The notes under the pieces are model-generated. The model had not been told where the DNA came from. It did no database searches and saw only the letters and a list, made by a program, of their open reading frames with translations. Below, in pieces: positions 23,695 through 34,481 of a DNA stretch of 64,000 nucleotides. Source of the DNA: Lactifluus volemus (taxonomy: Eukaryota > Basidiomycota > Agaricomycetes > Russulales > Russulaceae); assembly GCA_022376515.1 (NCBI GenBank), contig WTXI01000032.1:186001-250000 (forward strand), written 5' to 3'. The position numbers and the translations under genes were made by a program. Each line of letters opens with the position of its first letter. Position 1 is the stretch's first letter.

Positions 23695-25071
23695 TTGCTC
23701 TTATGGTGTGCCTGTAGCAGACATGCTGGCCCATTCACCGCCCCTTCCCTCACCATCTGGTACGCAAATGGCGACCGTGAGATGACAGCAAAGGATGAAG
23801 AAGATGCACTACTGGCGCTCTCTCACCGTGATCGTGTGCACCGTATTTCCCTTTGTATGCCAGCCTCAAAGATAGGCAAAATTATCAAGGCTATGGATGA
23901 CGAATTCCCAATTTTGGAGCGCATCTGTATCGGCTCCCTTCCAGGAGATTCTATAGGCCAAATGTTTCCAGGACATTCCAAGCACCCCGTCTACGCCACG
24001 CGTGGACGACTTGCCGTCCTATTGGATCTCCCTTAGTCACAACCACGGTAGACCTTGTCATCTCGAGCTTATGGATATTCCGCCGTCCCCCTGGTTCCCC
24101 CAAGTTATATACTTGCACGCCTTTCACTCATGCCCCAGCTGACGACGCTAGAATTCATTTTCGTTCCCCCACCCATACGTGATGTCGAGACCCCAGCAGC
24201 GACGCATGTGACACTTCCTAATCTTCAAGTATTTTCATATCGAGGTGTCAGCGCTTACTTGGAAGGCCTGGCCCGGATCAGAGCGCCATCCCTCAACGTT
24301 CTCGATGTCCAGTTTTTTAACCAGCTCACTTTTACTGTTCCACGCCTCGTGCAGTTCATGCGGGCATCAGAAATCTCAGATTCGGCGCTGTCAAGATCAC
24401 TTTCGATGGGATTTCCTTGACTTAATGGCAGGCCTGATCCGAATTGGAAGCAACGCTCCTTGCGCATGCAGATCATGTGCAAACACCTTGATTGGCAGTA
24501 GCGTCTGCAGTGCAAATTTCGATTCAATTTCGCCCGTTCTCTCCGGTGTGGAAGAGCTCATGCTCTTCCGCATGGCACCGGCAGACCGCACGACGAGGTC
24601 GACAGAACACAGTGGCGCAAACTTTTTCAATCGTTCAGCAACGTGAAGTCACTTGGTGTACAAGAATCACTCTCGGGAGACTCCCTCATTCGTTATGCTC
24701 GGCGGATGGAGAAAACTCTGGAATCTTACCAAATCTGCTGATCTTCAACACCTTGGCGGAAGCAGTGTTATGATGTATTCACTTCTTTATACATGAACGA
24801 CAGGCAGCGGGCCACAGTGTCTATCTGGTGGTCTACCATCGTACATATCGTGCAGCAGCGACTGCGGCAGGAGCCGCGGCAACTACAGCGGCAACTGTGG
24901 CTACTGCAGCAGGAACAGAGGCGACTGCGGCAGGAACAGCGGCAACTGCAGGAGGAGCGGGAACTGAAGACGGAGCGGCGACTGCACTGGAAGGACGAGT
25001 GGCTGGAACACCGGCCACTGCAGCGACAAGGGCTGATACGGCGGTTGATACGAGACCTCAGGAAGCAGTAG
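23695..25071 (+). pseudogene. F-box/LRR-type basidiomycete gene with many frame breaks
   Basis: The peptide blocks belong to the large intronless F-box-associated leucine-rich family of Agaricomycetes: PVADMLAHSPPLP, LTIWYANGDREMTAKDEE, HRISLCMPASKIGKIIKAMD, LMDIPPSPWFPPSYILARLS, VSAYLEGLARIRAPSL, LTFTVPRLVQFMRASE, LRMQIMCKHLDWQ and SPVLSGVEELML. They lie in all three phases. At least six breaks can each be repaired by one added base (for example at the CCC near 23750, CTCGAG near 24062 and AAA near 24370), so the gene could be intact with undercalled bases. The N-terminal F-box itself is not visible. It ends in an Ala/Thr/Gly-rich tail. Confidence 0.75.
24848..25030. repeat. GC-rich tandem low-complexity tract (Ala/Thr or Gln/Arg coding)
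   Basis: Short units related to GCGGCAACTGCAGCAGGA recur about ten times. One phase encodes an Ala/Thr/Gly run and another a Gln/Arg/Leu run. I recall Ala/Thr-rich tails at the end of related F-box genes, so the tract is probably its C-terminal coding tail. Confidence 0.7.
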
Positions 25072-25273
25072 CTATGGTGAAAGCATCGGAGCAGCAGTGT
25101 ACTTGCGCTGAATTGTTGCATAGAAGCCTGTACAACAACACCACTGGCTGGTGGTGCGGAGTCTCGCTTCGATTAGCCATACTGGAAGTAGTGTCTATGT
25201 ATTCACTCGTCCCTCGCATCGCCGTTCCCAGGCCTTTGATATGTTTATTCTATATGGTACCTTCCCCTTATCA

Positions 25274-25412
25274 CCTTGCTTGCATTCAAGATTACGTTGC
25301 TTGGCAAGGTATTCTGTAGAGGGTCGAAAGTCACCTTCTTACTGATGCTATTATGGTCCAGACAGAGCGGAATACCTTGCCAAGCAATATAATCTTGCAA
25401 ATGCAAGCAACG
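25274..25412. repeat. Inverted repeat with about 43-bp arms
   Basis: Positions 25274-25316 (CTTGCTTGCATT...GGCAAGGTATTC) and 25368-25412 are reverse complements with about four mismatches and one 2-nt indel. The spacer is about 51 bp. It looks like a foldback element or a palindromic insertion. Confidence 0.8.
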
Positions 25413-25665
25413 TTCGTGGGCCGGTACAACTTGAAAGCCTCGCATCAGTTGTCGGCAATGGGTGGAAACTGGTGTAACTCGCCACACAAGATTACGTTGA
25501 GCCGTCCAAAATTTGTCAGCGCGTTCGGTTCAATTCCCGCTTTGACAAGTTCAGTATTAATACTAGGGCCCGTGTAACGGATCAGTCACGCTTGTCCCCA
25601 ACCATAGTTCAGACTCCGCAGCGATTGGGCGTGACTCGGGTGACAAACCACTTTTTTTTTGTTTT

Positions 25666-25812
25666 TCTATATAACACAATTCTATCCAAAAAAAAAAAAC
25701 ACACGGAATATGCTTGCATGTGGTACAGGATGTCATAGGTCAAATTTTGTGGTGATTGAGCAAGAATTGGATGAGAAATTTGAAGTGATCCATTACCCCC
25801 GACTCCCAGTGT
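25666..25812 (+). repeat. Dispersed repeat family, copy B
   Basis: Direct-strand copy of the repeat at 12788-12930 (reverse) and of the diverged copy at 25961-26078. Shared blocks include CTATATAACACAAT, ATGTGGTACAGGATG and GTGGTGATTGAGCAAGAATT. One phase keeps the peptide ACGTGCHRSNFVVIEQELDE. Confidence 0.7.
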
Positions 25813-25960
25813 TAGCATTCTGATCAGCCACGCAAAGTCACACGCCAAATTTCAGACTCAGTTTGGCGTACTGTCAGGCCACGTGTGATTCCACTTGCCA
25901 CTTTTGTAACATTGTAAACTTAGACACAGGCAAGCATGACAAACATGCTATTTCTCATTT

Positions 25961-26078
25961 CACTACACAATTTCTATTTAAAAAAATGCATGTAATATGT
26001 TCAGATATGGTACTAGATACTGTAGACTAAGTGTTGTGGTGGTTGAGTGAGAATTGAGCAAGAAAAACGGAGTGATCA
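25961..26078 (+). repeat. Dispersed repeat family, copy C (diverged)
   Basis: Aligns to copy B from CTACACAATTTCTAT through GATATGGTAC to GTGGTGGTTGAGTGAGAATTGAGCAAG. It is more diverged and carries stops in the conserved phase. Confidence 0.6.
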
Positions 26079-26681
26079 GAAGGGGAGGCCCTATAAGGCC
26101 GCATGCGGCCAAATTCAAGGAGCGCTTGAAGTTGCGCGCTACGAAAGCAGTTTCTTTTTGCTGATCAAAGTTGGGAAAGCGCTTTTGAAGTTTCGAATTT
26201 CTATTTTTACGTACATCTCCGAATCGAAATCACTTTCGAAATCACCTCAGGAAGGTGACGCTTTCATCAACTGTGAACAATCCGAGGGTTCCAAGTCTTA
26301 TCTTCAATCTCAGCTGAGCTGTAATACACAACTTGCCATGCTAGCAGCACCGCTGTGCCAGTGTCATCGGGCCGAGCGCCACGAAGCAATCTAACTCGCA
26401 CTTTCGTTAAGCCACGGTACAGTGATGAGAGGAGGCTTCACTATGGGCAGCCTCCGACCATCAACGATGGCCTACATTTAGCCCAATTCGCCAGAATACC
26501 CAATTCCTTTCCCAATCTTGTCTCTACCGGAAATTCACTATTTGTAGTAGGGTGCGAAGCATAAACATCGCCGCGGCTGCCTGTCAGATGACACTTGGAG
26601 CCTGCTCCGTCATCAAGAATCAATAGACAGTCAGCAAAAAACCCCTCTCGTCATCCCTACTTGTCCGCCATTGCTTTCGAC

Positions 26682-28176
26682 ATGTCGTCTTTATGGACTA
26701 TCCCTCCTCCTCCACCGACTAAACTTGGACGTTACCGCACGCTCTCACCCCTTGCCGGTGTACGGGTGTCGCCGTTGCAGCTCGGTGCCATGAGCATCGG
26801 TGATAAGTGGCATGAATACGGAATGGGCTCCATGGATAAGGAGAGTTCTTTCAAGCTCCTTGATGCCTACTTTGACGCAGGCGTGAGTGCGCCTGAAACC
26901 GTTCACCTTGGTGGTCCTTATTTCCTCTCCTAGGGCAATTTTATCGACACCGCGAACAACTAGTGAGGAACTCGTGTGTCGGATGCGTGATCTCTCGTTA
27001 CCATCACTTTCAGCCAGGACGAATCTTCCGAAGATTTTATAGGCGAATGGGCCGAGAGGCGTGGCATACGCGACCAACTCGTCATTGCGACCAAGGTGCC
27101 ACTCGACCTCTTTTGGCTAACACGCGGACATTGAAACCTAGATTAGTACACGACTAACTTTAAGCGAGGCCAAGATGACATCACTCACAAGGTGAATTAT
27201 ACGGGGAACAATGCAAAGTCTCTTCGCGTATCAGTGGAGGCCTCTCTCAAGAAGCTGCGCACCTCCTATATTGACATCCTCTATGTGCATTGGTGGGACT
27301 ACGCAACCTCGGTTGAGGAGGTCGTCGATTCACTGCACACCCTCGTCCTCCAGGGAAAGGTCCTTTATCTTGTACGCTATATCTGATGTTTGCTCTCTGC
27401 ACAATTAACCGTTCACCGCTTAAAGGGTATTTCAGATTGTCCCGCGTGGATTGTATCGAAAGCCAACCAGTACGCCAAGGACCACGGCAAGACGCCGTTC
27501 TGCATCTACCAGGGCAATTGGTCTGTTATCGAGCGGTCATTTGAGCGTGATATCATCCCAATGGCACGCTCGAGGGTATCGCGCTTGCTCCTTGGGGCGT
27601 GCTTCGAGGTGGCAAGATTCGTACAACGCTGAAGAAGCTCGCCGCAAGGAGAGCGGCGAGAAGGGCCGCACGATTTTCAGTCCCAGCTGGGAGCGCACGC
27701 CCGAAGAGAAAAAGGTGTGCGATGTGCTCGAGGAGATCGCCAAGGAAGTGGGTACAGAGAGCATCACTGCGGGTACGTGCACTTTTGCCGAGGCTTTCCG
27801 AGTCATCGATAATGGGTCCTCCGGTCTGATGAAATGAATGCCCTTTGAAAAAGTCGTTATCGCGTACCACTTGCAAAAGGTACCGTACGTGTTCCCCATC
27901 ATTGGCGGCCGCAAAGTCGAGCACCTTCAAGATAACATAGCCGCGCTCGACATCTCTCTAAGTCCGCAACAGATGGAACGCATTGAAAGTGCAACCTTTT
28001 TCAAGCCTGGCTTCCCAAACAGTATGATCGTGAGTGAATGTCTGATTCCTTTTGTTGGAATCTCAACATCTGGCGATAAACACTAGGGCGACGGCACATA
28101 TGATAACATGCTGGTGCGAACAACTGCGCACATCGACCGCGTTCCCCTTCAGCAGGCAATCCCTCTAACAAAGTAG
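26682..28176 (+). CDS. Aldo/keto reductase, aryl-alcohol dehydrogenase / norsolorinic acid reductase type
   Basis: Exons 26682-26882, 26934-26962, 27014-27095, 27147-27371, 27426-27772, 27854-28029 and 28087-28176. The AKR tetrad is visible: D and Y in [11 protein letters not shown] in LVIATK, H in DILYVHWWD. Later motifs are [49 protein letters not shown] and [16 protein letters not shown], the cofactor-binding end of fungal AAD-type NADPH-dependent reductases. Exon 5 has two frame breaks, near 27565 (CGCTC|GAGGG) and near 27625 (ATTCGTACAACG). Its length is exactly two bases short of what the flanking phases need, so two single-base losses are the parsimonious explanation. Substrate unknown; no cluster partners adjoin it. 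Confidence 0.88.
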
Positions 28177-28775
28177 TGCAGTGGAATGAAATGATAAATT
28201 TGAAAGTTGACGAACCTTGTCGAAGTTGACATGTTCAATTTGTAGGACTATTCTGCTGCTCTGTATGGAAAGTGCAAGATCAGTCTAGTAATGAAGACTG
28301 GGCAGCTGTACCAATCAACGTCCCTTGAGGGTCAGCACCTGAAAACGCGTGAAGTGTGAAGAAAAAGGTCAATCACGTGACGCGTACCGGCCCGTTTTCA
28401 TGAAGCACCTCGGGCGGGAGTACGTGTTCGAGATAAAGAAGAGACACTCGCCACTGGAAGTGGTGTGGTACCTGAGAGCCTGAGGGTTATAAAGCACGGC
28501 ATAGGCTCATGTAAGGCATTCAGGAGGGTTGCAATAACGCTGTGCCAGTGGAACATGGGATCGTGTGGCACGAGTCATTTGTGGATGCAGATGATCCATG
28601 CCACCTAATCCAACGATCAAGTTTCCACTACGCCATAGCATTGCAACCTCGACGCTTAGAGGATTTAAAAAAACACAATTTTATACCGCATTTTTCCCTT
28701 TTTTTTAAACAAATTACACTCGTCCAGCGTCAACTACCGACGCACAAACAAATTTCAACATCCAAAAACAGACTC
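28177..28775. other. Intergenic between aldo/keto reductase and coronin
   Basis: No gene recognised. A CACGTG palindrome lies at about 28375. The region receives the 3' ends of two convergent genes. Confidence 0.5.
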
Positions 28776-30748
28776 CTAATTATCCATCAGCGTCGCGGCC
28801 GCCTTGCGAGCGTTGGTCTTGAGACTCTCTATCTGCAGCTCAAGGTTTCGTATCTGAGCGCGTGCTTCACGCAACTCTGCGTTCAATCGTTCGTTTTGCT
28901 CTTGCAAAGGAGCTCCAGCAGGAGGAGCGGGAGTAACAATAGAGGAGGAGACTTTCCGGTCCTAAATAAAAAATAATAGAATAAACAAAAAAATTGGTTT
29001 TGGTTAAGAGTGATTGGGTAACGCACTACGTCCGAAGCATATGTCGTCGATGTTGAGCGAGAGGGTGGGATCTGCACTTCGATGGCTGGCGATGCGGGAG
29101 TAGAGGAGGAAGTCAAGCCACCGCCTCCGCCTGCGGAAGCAGAAATGGGCGTTGGCATCGGCTCGCTCGGCACTTTGGCGATTGGTTGGGCCATTGGTGC
29201 CGAGCCGGGTAGTGAAGCGGGTGCGGTCATGGACCGCGTCGGGAGGCGGCCGCTGCCTCTGCCGCGGTAGAGATCGCTCCGGTTTCGAGCGAGACGAATT
29301 TGAGCGAGATTGGTTTTCCGGAGAAGAATTCGCCGGCGGTCAGTGAGGGCTCGATCGAAGGCGCGGGTGGGAAAATGTCGGATTGGAACGAGTCGGACTA
29401 ATTTGTTTTTGTTTTGGGAATAGCGTTTGTGTGTGTATGTGGGTCAGTGTGAGGAGGAGCGTGGAGTACGTGGAGATCGAACGTACCTTGCGAGGGACAA
29501 TAAATGAAATGGGCTCGATGGTGGTCGTTGTCAGCTTGTACGCTCGCGCAATCTCGCATTCTGATGTGTTGACCGCACGCCGTGGGACAAAGCACATCCC
29601 ACGCTGGGGTTCACTTGACTTGTGCTCGTCCAAAGGGTACAAGTTATCAGCCTCGTACTCATAGTACCGAATATTCCCGTCGCCTTTTCCAGCTAATAGA
29701 CACAATTATTTTTTTAAAGCTCAAAGGAAGAAAGGGGGCGCCCTAACTTACCGAGGAATAGGATGTTATTGTCGCTCCAGAACGGCATCACGACGCCTGC
29801 AGATTGATCCAGCGCGATCGTCTTGACGCTTTTGAGTCCGCCAGTCTCCCAAACGCTCACTTGACGATCGCTCATCCGGCTGAATCCAGTCGTCGCGATG
29901 CGGTCTCTATCGCCCATCCATACGACGCGCGCGCCCTTGATACCACCATGTCCCTCTCCAACACGAACCGCTTCGCCACCAGCGCGCGCATCAAACAAGC
30001 GCAACTTGCGATCTCGCGACGTGGTAGCGATGATCTGTCCCGTCGGGCTAAAAGCGAGACTCTGAATGGTATCCCCATGCCCAGCGAGTACGGCACGCGG
30101 AGATTCGGGAGCGCCAAGGTCCCACAGTTTGACCGTGTGATCGCCGACGGCGCTAGCGAGTACATGTTGCGCGGTGGGGTGCCAGAGCACCTGTCCGACT
30201 TTGCGCTGTGATGCGGCGATGCGCAAAACGGGCCCAAAATCTTGCGGCTCCCAGCCGTCCGTGTTCCAGTCCTCAAAGGCGGACGAGTCTACCTGCCAGA
30301 TCATTACGTTACCATCTTCGCCTCCCGAAGCGACGATCGTGTCCGAGTGTGGGGACCAGTCAGTGTCGAGAACGGGTGCAGTGTGATTACGGGCGAGGGG
30401 GACTATATCTGGAAGCTTGGAGGGTATACCGGGTGCACCAGAGAGGGGAGAGGGCGCTGGGAAGATGGCGAATGCGCCTCCGCCAGACGAGTTCCAATTT
30501 ATGCTGATGTATTTCTGTAATAGATTGAATACAGATACGGAATCTGAGCTGCACACGCACGCCAGATGCAGAGACTACGTTGGTATCCCAGGCACTGCTG
30601 GTTACCTTGAGGTTGTCGATCCCGTGCTCTTTCTTGGCGGGTTGTCCAAAGACATGACTAAGTGTAAGGAGGGATCAGAGGACGATCTTGAATAAGATGA
30701 TAGAAAAAGAAATCACCGATATTTTGATGCACGTACAAAGCGAGACAT
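28776..30748 (-). CDS. CRN1: Coronin, WD40 actin-binding protein
   Basis: Six exons (30748-30717, 30657-30561, 30514-29752, 29692-29487, 29397-29030, 28961-28776) encode about 550 aa. The N-terminus MSRFVRASKYRHVFGQ and KVTSSAWDTN are diagnostic for coronin. Seven-blade propeller motifs follow: DTDWSPHSDTIVASGGEDG, SAVGDHTVKLWDL, SRDRKLRLFDARAGGE, DRIATTGFSRMSDRQ, GKGDGNIRYYEYE and PRRAVNTSECEIARAY. FQSDIFPPAPS and a Pro/Ala linker lead to a C-terminal coiled coil (QEQNERLNAELREAR...IESLK) for trimerisation and Arp2/3 contact. It acts on cortical actin (family knowledge). Exon 5 is one base short: the frame breaks at a CCC (29241-29243), where one added C joins AAAAS to PTRSMTAP. It shares a 92-bp divergent promoter with the next gene. 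Confidence 0.97.
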
Positions 30749-30840
30749 GTCTGAAAGAACGTTACAATCAGCCAGTTGTCCCGTTTCCTGATCAACCAGC
30801 CAAAGCCCGGCAAACCCCGCTTCGCACTTTGGTCTCGTCA
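30749..30840. promoter_or_regulatory. Divergent promoter of coronin and the 73-aa gene
   Basis: Only 92 bp separate the two start codons, so both genes must share this region, and the transcripts probably start within it or inside the neighbouring leader. No TATA box is evident. Confidence 0.5.
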
Positions 30841-31062
30841 ATGAACGCATCAGATCCACCTCCTCGTATCATCCCTTCAACTACCAAAGTTTTATCAACA
30901 AAGCGTGCTCAGTCTCATCTTCAATCCTTTCTAGATGAGTTTGAGAGTCGCAATTCGGCCCTCAAAGGTGGTGACAAGACCATCACCGTACAATTGCAAA
31001 AACTAAACAGAGCTCTACTCGAGGAGCGGCAGAGACAAAAGGCTACTGGGGAGGGTCGATAA
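30841..31062 (+). CDS. Small conserved-looking protein, 73 aa
   Basis: An uninterrupted frame from ATG 30841 to a TAA ending at 31062. The protein is charged and helical (SHLQSFLDEFESRNSALKGG, VQLQKLNRALLEERQRQ), with a likely short coiled coil and no membrane segment. I do not recognise the family. The tight head-to-head arrangement with coronin and good coding character support it as a real gene. Confidence 0.6.
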   Translation: MNASDPPPRIIPSTTKVLSTKRAQSHLQSFLDEFESRNSALKGGDKTITVQLQKLNRALLEERQRQKATGEGR

Positions 31063-31269
31063 ATTTATGCCTCGGTATGTCCCTGTCGCAGCTTACTACC
31101 AACTATGCTTATATGCGTCGAAGGATCCCACCAAAATAGCCAAAATCTGCTATAGTATTCTTATTGTATGAACCAAAGTACTACAGTTAGAAGCACTGTA
31201 CAAATATATATACTCGCACATCGAGATCAAACAACAAATTATTCACGTACCCCCCAAAATGTGTTTGTT

Positions 31270-32655
31270 CTAATTCAACAACCTCCCAATGCCTCCACAT
31301 GTCTCGCACGGCATTTCGTCAAAGATCAAGAACGGCGTCGTGCCGCGTCCCCCACACCTCCAGCAGAGTCGCCCACCGATACGCGTGTCGCCAGGCATGA
31401 CGACTGTCGAACCAGGCGGGGGCGTTGCCCCAGGTGGCAGGGGAACCGCAGGAGTTCGGGGATACGCGCCCGGCATCGATGGCGCGGGCGGCGATCTGAG
31501 GCGTTCCTGGGGGGGCTTGAACGCAGGCAACGGACGCTGGAACGAGCGGCTCTGGCTCGACGTGGAGGGGGAACCACCTTGGTTACCCCACGGGCTCGAA
31601 GCGAGCACGTTCGTGAAGGGCTTGCCGAAGCGGTCCCAGCACTTGCGGCACGGGTGAGACGGGTCAAATTCTTGTAGCCCGTATTGCGGCCTTGATGTCG
31701 GACGCGTGCGAGTAGGACATGGGCGGTGAGCGGGCAGGTGAGCTGGTGAGCAGAGCGGGATAGGACAGGTGACACACATTTTGGGCAGAGGTATCCTTCG
31801 GGGTAGACGAGCGTCTGTCCGCTGCGTAGCAAGGGATGGCCCGGAGTAGGCGTGGTCGTCGGACGTCCGTCGCTCGTGGGGGGTGCCGTAGATCCGGCAC
31901 CGCTAGATGTGGAAGCAGCGCGAGGACGACGGGGAGGCGGAGGAAGACCAGGTGGAGGGCATAGCGAGGCTGATATGGGGGAGACTGACGATCCTGCTCC
32001 TGCCCAGTTGCAGTTGTGGAAGGTGGAGTAGTACCCGCAGCATAAAACTCTCGAGCGAAATCGGACATTTGGGACAGGGGGCGTTCGGGCGGAGGTGGTC
32101 GCTGAGACAGAGTTGGAGTGGGGTTTCGCATGGGCGGTGGCCTCTGTTGAGGAGTTGGAACGGGGAGCTGTAAGAATGGCTCGGGTGCACGCTGGAAGGG
32201 CCGGCGAGGGCCCTGTTCCACGATGGTCTCGCCGCCGCTGACATCGGGGGTCAGAGAATAAGCCGGGGGTGCGGATTCGGGGAGGACAGCATCAGGTGGG
32301 AGAAGATCATCGACGGGGTTTGATCCAGTGGGCGGAGTGGATGGGCGGCGACGAAGAGAGGATGATTGGTTTTGTAAAGTGTCACGAGGGGGAAGAGCCG
32401 GAGGAGTTCTACTTTGTGAAATTCTGGGCGTAAGATCAGGGAGTGCTTCCGGAGACTCTTCGTCGTCTGAATGAGGGTCTTGTTCGGAGGAAGTGTGATA
32501 GCTCGGTGGTGGTGCCGATGCTGAGGAGCCTCCAGCAGGGGTTGGGGCACTGTAGTGTGTGAATTTGGCAAGGTCGTGTGGTATGAAGGTGCACTCGATA
32601 CAGTAGTACCAGTTTCGCTTGGCGTTGAGCGGAATGGGTTATTCCTGTTGCTCAT
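31270..32655 (-). CDS. HUA1: HUA1-like proline-rich protein with C-terminal zinc-ribbon motifs
   Basis: Starts MSNRNNPFRSTPSETGTT, continues through a Pro/Ser-rich region (PPPYS-type repeats, MSDFAREFYAAG) and ends in the HUA1 block: YPEGYLCPKCRNTGYKN, DPSHPCRKCWDRFGKPF, then GDTRIGGRLCWRCGGRGTTP and DEMPCETCGGIGR. The CxxC pairs resemble the DnaJ zinc-binding region. Yeast Hua1 is a cytoplasmic protein implicated in actin patch assembly; a similar role is inferred. One intron, 31691-31777, splits the first CxxC codon. Frame breaks lie near 32585 (Ser/Thr-rich start), at the CCC near 31960 (join RYA to PPPGLPPP) and at the TTT near 31670 (join YKN to FDPSHPC); each is repaired by one added base. 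Divergent from NOL8 with 124 bp between starts. Confidence 0.88.
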
Positions 32656-32779
32656 CGCGATAAGGGGACAAAAAGCCAAGCCTTGCTTGCTGCGCGTTGT
32701 CGTAGTTATAAAATCAGTTTGACCGACTTGCCGAGCTTACTCAATCCAGTCCGTTGCTCGCTGTGCTCGCTGGCACAAG

Positions 32780-34481
32780 ATGATAAAGCGTCGACTTCAC
32801 ATCTCTGGTCTCACTCCTGCGATTTCTTCTCATGATCTAGAGAATCGACTTGGCTCTTTTGGTTCTGTCCTTGCCTTGGACGGTTTTGGAAAACTAGACG
32901 TGCTCGGCCAACCACGCAAATTCGCCCATGTCACTCTAGAGACCACAAAGCAACAGTTAACTAGATGTATGTCGCACCCCTTCAATTAGTATTCCTTCTA
33001 ACCACTCGCCAGGTATGAACGCACTTAGCGGCTCGACGTGGAAAGGTGCCAAACTACGCATAGGCGAAGCAAAGCCAGACTTTCGCGAGCGGTGAGTTTA
33101 TGCTCTCTGGTCATTCCTCCCCCCATCCTTACTTCCACGCGTAGAATAGCATTGGAAAACGCGTCTCAGGGACAGAAAGAGGAAACCCATCCGCGGAAAC
33201 GAAGGAAACTCGCTGCTCGCGGCGTGCAAGGCAAACACTCGCATGACATGTCCCTCGTCACACCCCTAAATGTGCACCAACGCCCACAATGGCGCGTCAC
33301 CCCTCTGGGCCGGCTCATCCGCCCTATGCGCATACGTCCTTCTCGCCCTCTCGATCCTCCTCCCTTCGACGCTCTCAAAGCACAAAAGCGCCTAAGGGTA
33401 AGGCAAAGGCAAAGCGAAAACGCGTACCTCTTCCTCCCACCGGGCGCGCAGACAGACGATCGACCCCATAAAATGGGGTAGCACGCATCTCGCCGGCGTG
33501 TTTTTGGAGGGGGAGAGGGTAGCGGTGCTTCGTATGCGTGAACGCCACGGCGTGAGCGGAGAGTCCACGGATGCCCGAGCTGACGAAGAGGTAGAAGAGC
33601 TTCTTGTCCCTTCTCAAAGTCCGACGAACGACGATGACTCGGAGACCCTCCTGCCCGTTGATCTACCCCCGTCTCTCTCAGAGAATCTGCTTCAACAACG
33701 CCGCGCAACGTCACCTCGATCACCAGGTGACCCCTTCGAGGATGCGGTCAGCAATGACTTGGCCGAGGAGACTGCGAAGGCACTGCAGCTCTTACATTCC
33801 ATGTTTGGCGAAGCGAACGAGGATTGGGGCGGAGCGGAGAGTGTCGATTCGGACATGGAACAAACCGCTGCCGCTGCAACCCACGCCTCCGAAACCCCAC
33901 TCGATTCTATGGACTTTGAGATCGTTCCCGCTGCACAACCCAAGCGACAAGTACCGACTACGGCATCGCCAAAAAGCCCCGAAGCCGTGCCGCCGCCGTC
34001 GACAAACTCAAAGATCTATTCGCACCTCGAGAGGTGGAGCAAGGTGAGTCTCCTTGCATGGAGGGCCTTTGTATATCGCTTACTTTAACCACTCTTACTA
34101 CTACAGGTTTCTCCTTGCTCGGTCACCTCGATCTCGACTCGGACTCGACTTTGACATGGACGACCCGCCTTTACAAACAACGCGCCAGCGTCCGCACCCA
34201 TCACCGCGTCCGATCCGACAACAACAACGACCTCCGGGCTCGCACTTCTACAACCTAGCAGTGCGGTCGGACTCGACGCCACCTTGCCGTTCTTCTTCCT
34301 CCATGAGCGTGGCAAAGCGACGGCTGTTGGGTTCACGAGGACGGAGAGCGAGGAGCAGATACGGATGCGTTGGGAAGGTGCGCGTGGAGAGCTCACGCGT
34401 GAGTGGAAGCGGAGGCATCGGGAGGCGGTTAAGAGTCGGCGGCGGAGACACGGACATGGCACTACTACACGATTTGAATGA
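32780..34481 (+). CDS. NOL8/NOP8-like nucleolar RRM protein
   Basis: Exons 32780-32966, 33013-33091, 33145-34043 and 34107-34481. An N-terminal RNA recognition motif (RRLHISGLTPAISSHDLENR, FGSVLALDGFGKLD, RKFAHVTLETT) spans exons 1-2 and ends WKGAKLRIGEAKPDFRER. Then come basic nucleolar-type stretches (PRKRRKLAAR), RLIRPMRIRPSRPL, the conserved TIDPIKWGSTHLAGVFLEG, an acidic centre and the C-terminal FTRTESEEQIRMRWEGARGE / KRRHREAVKSRRRR block. This layout is that of fungal NOL8/Nop8, which acts in 60S ribosome biogenesis with the exosome-linked helicase system (family knowledge). At least four frame breaks (near 33385, 33443 at CC|GGG, and two near 34145-34165) fit single-base losses. Confidence 0.87.

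Larger units (their letters stand above)
25072..26681. other. Repeat-rich intergenic region
   Basis: Besides the inverted repeat and two dispersed repeat copies, I see poly-T and poly-A runs and no gene. The last few hundred bases precede the aldo/keto reductase. Confidence 0.5.

Noticed and set aside
34150..34481. Alternative minus-strand and other-phase open frames over the NOL8 C-terminus
   Set aside because: The plus-strand phase carries the conserved TESEEQIR and KRRHREAVKSRRRR blocks; the others are shadows.
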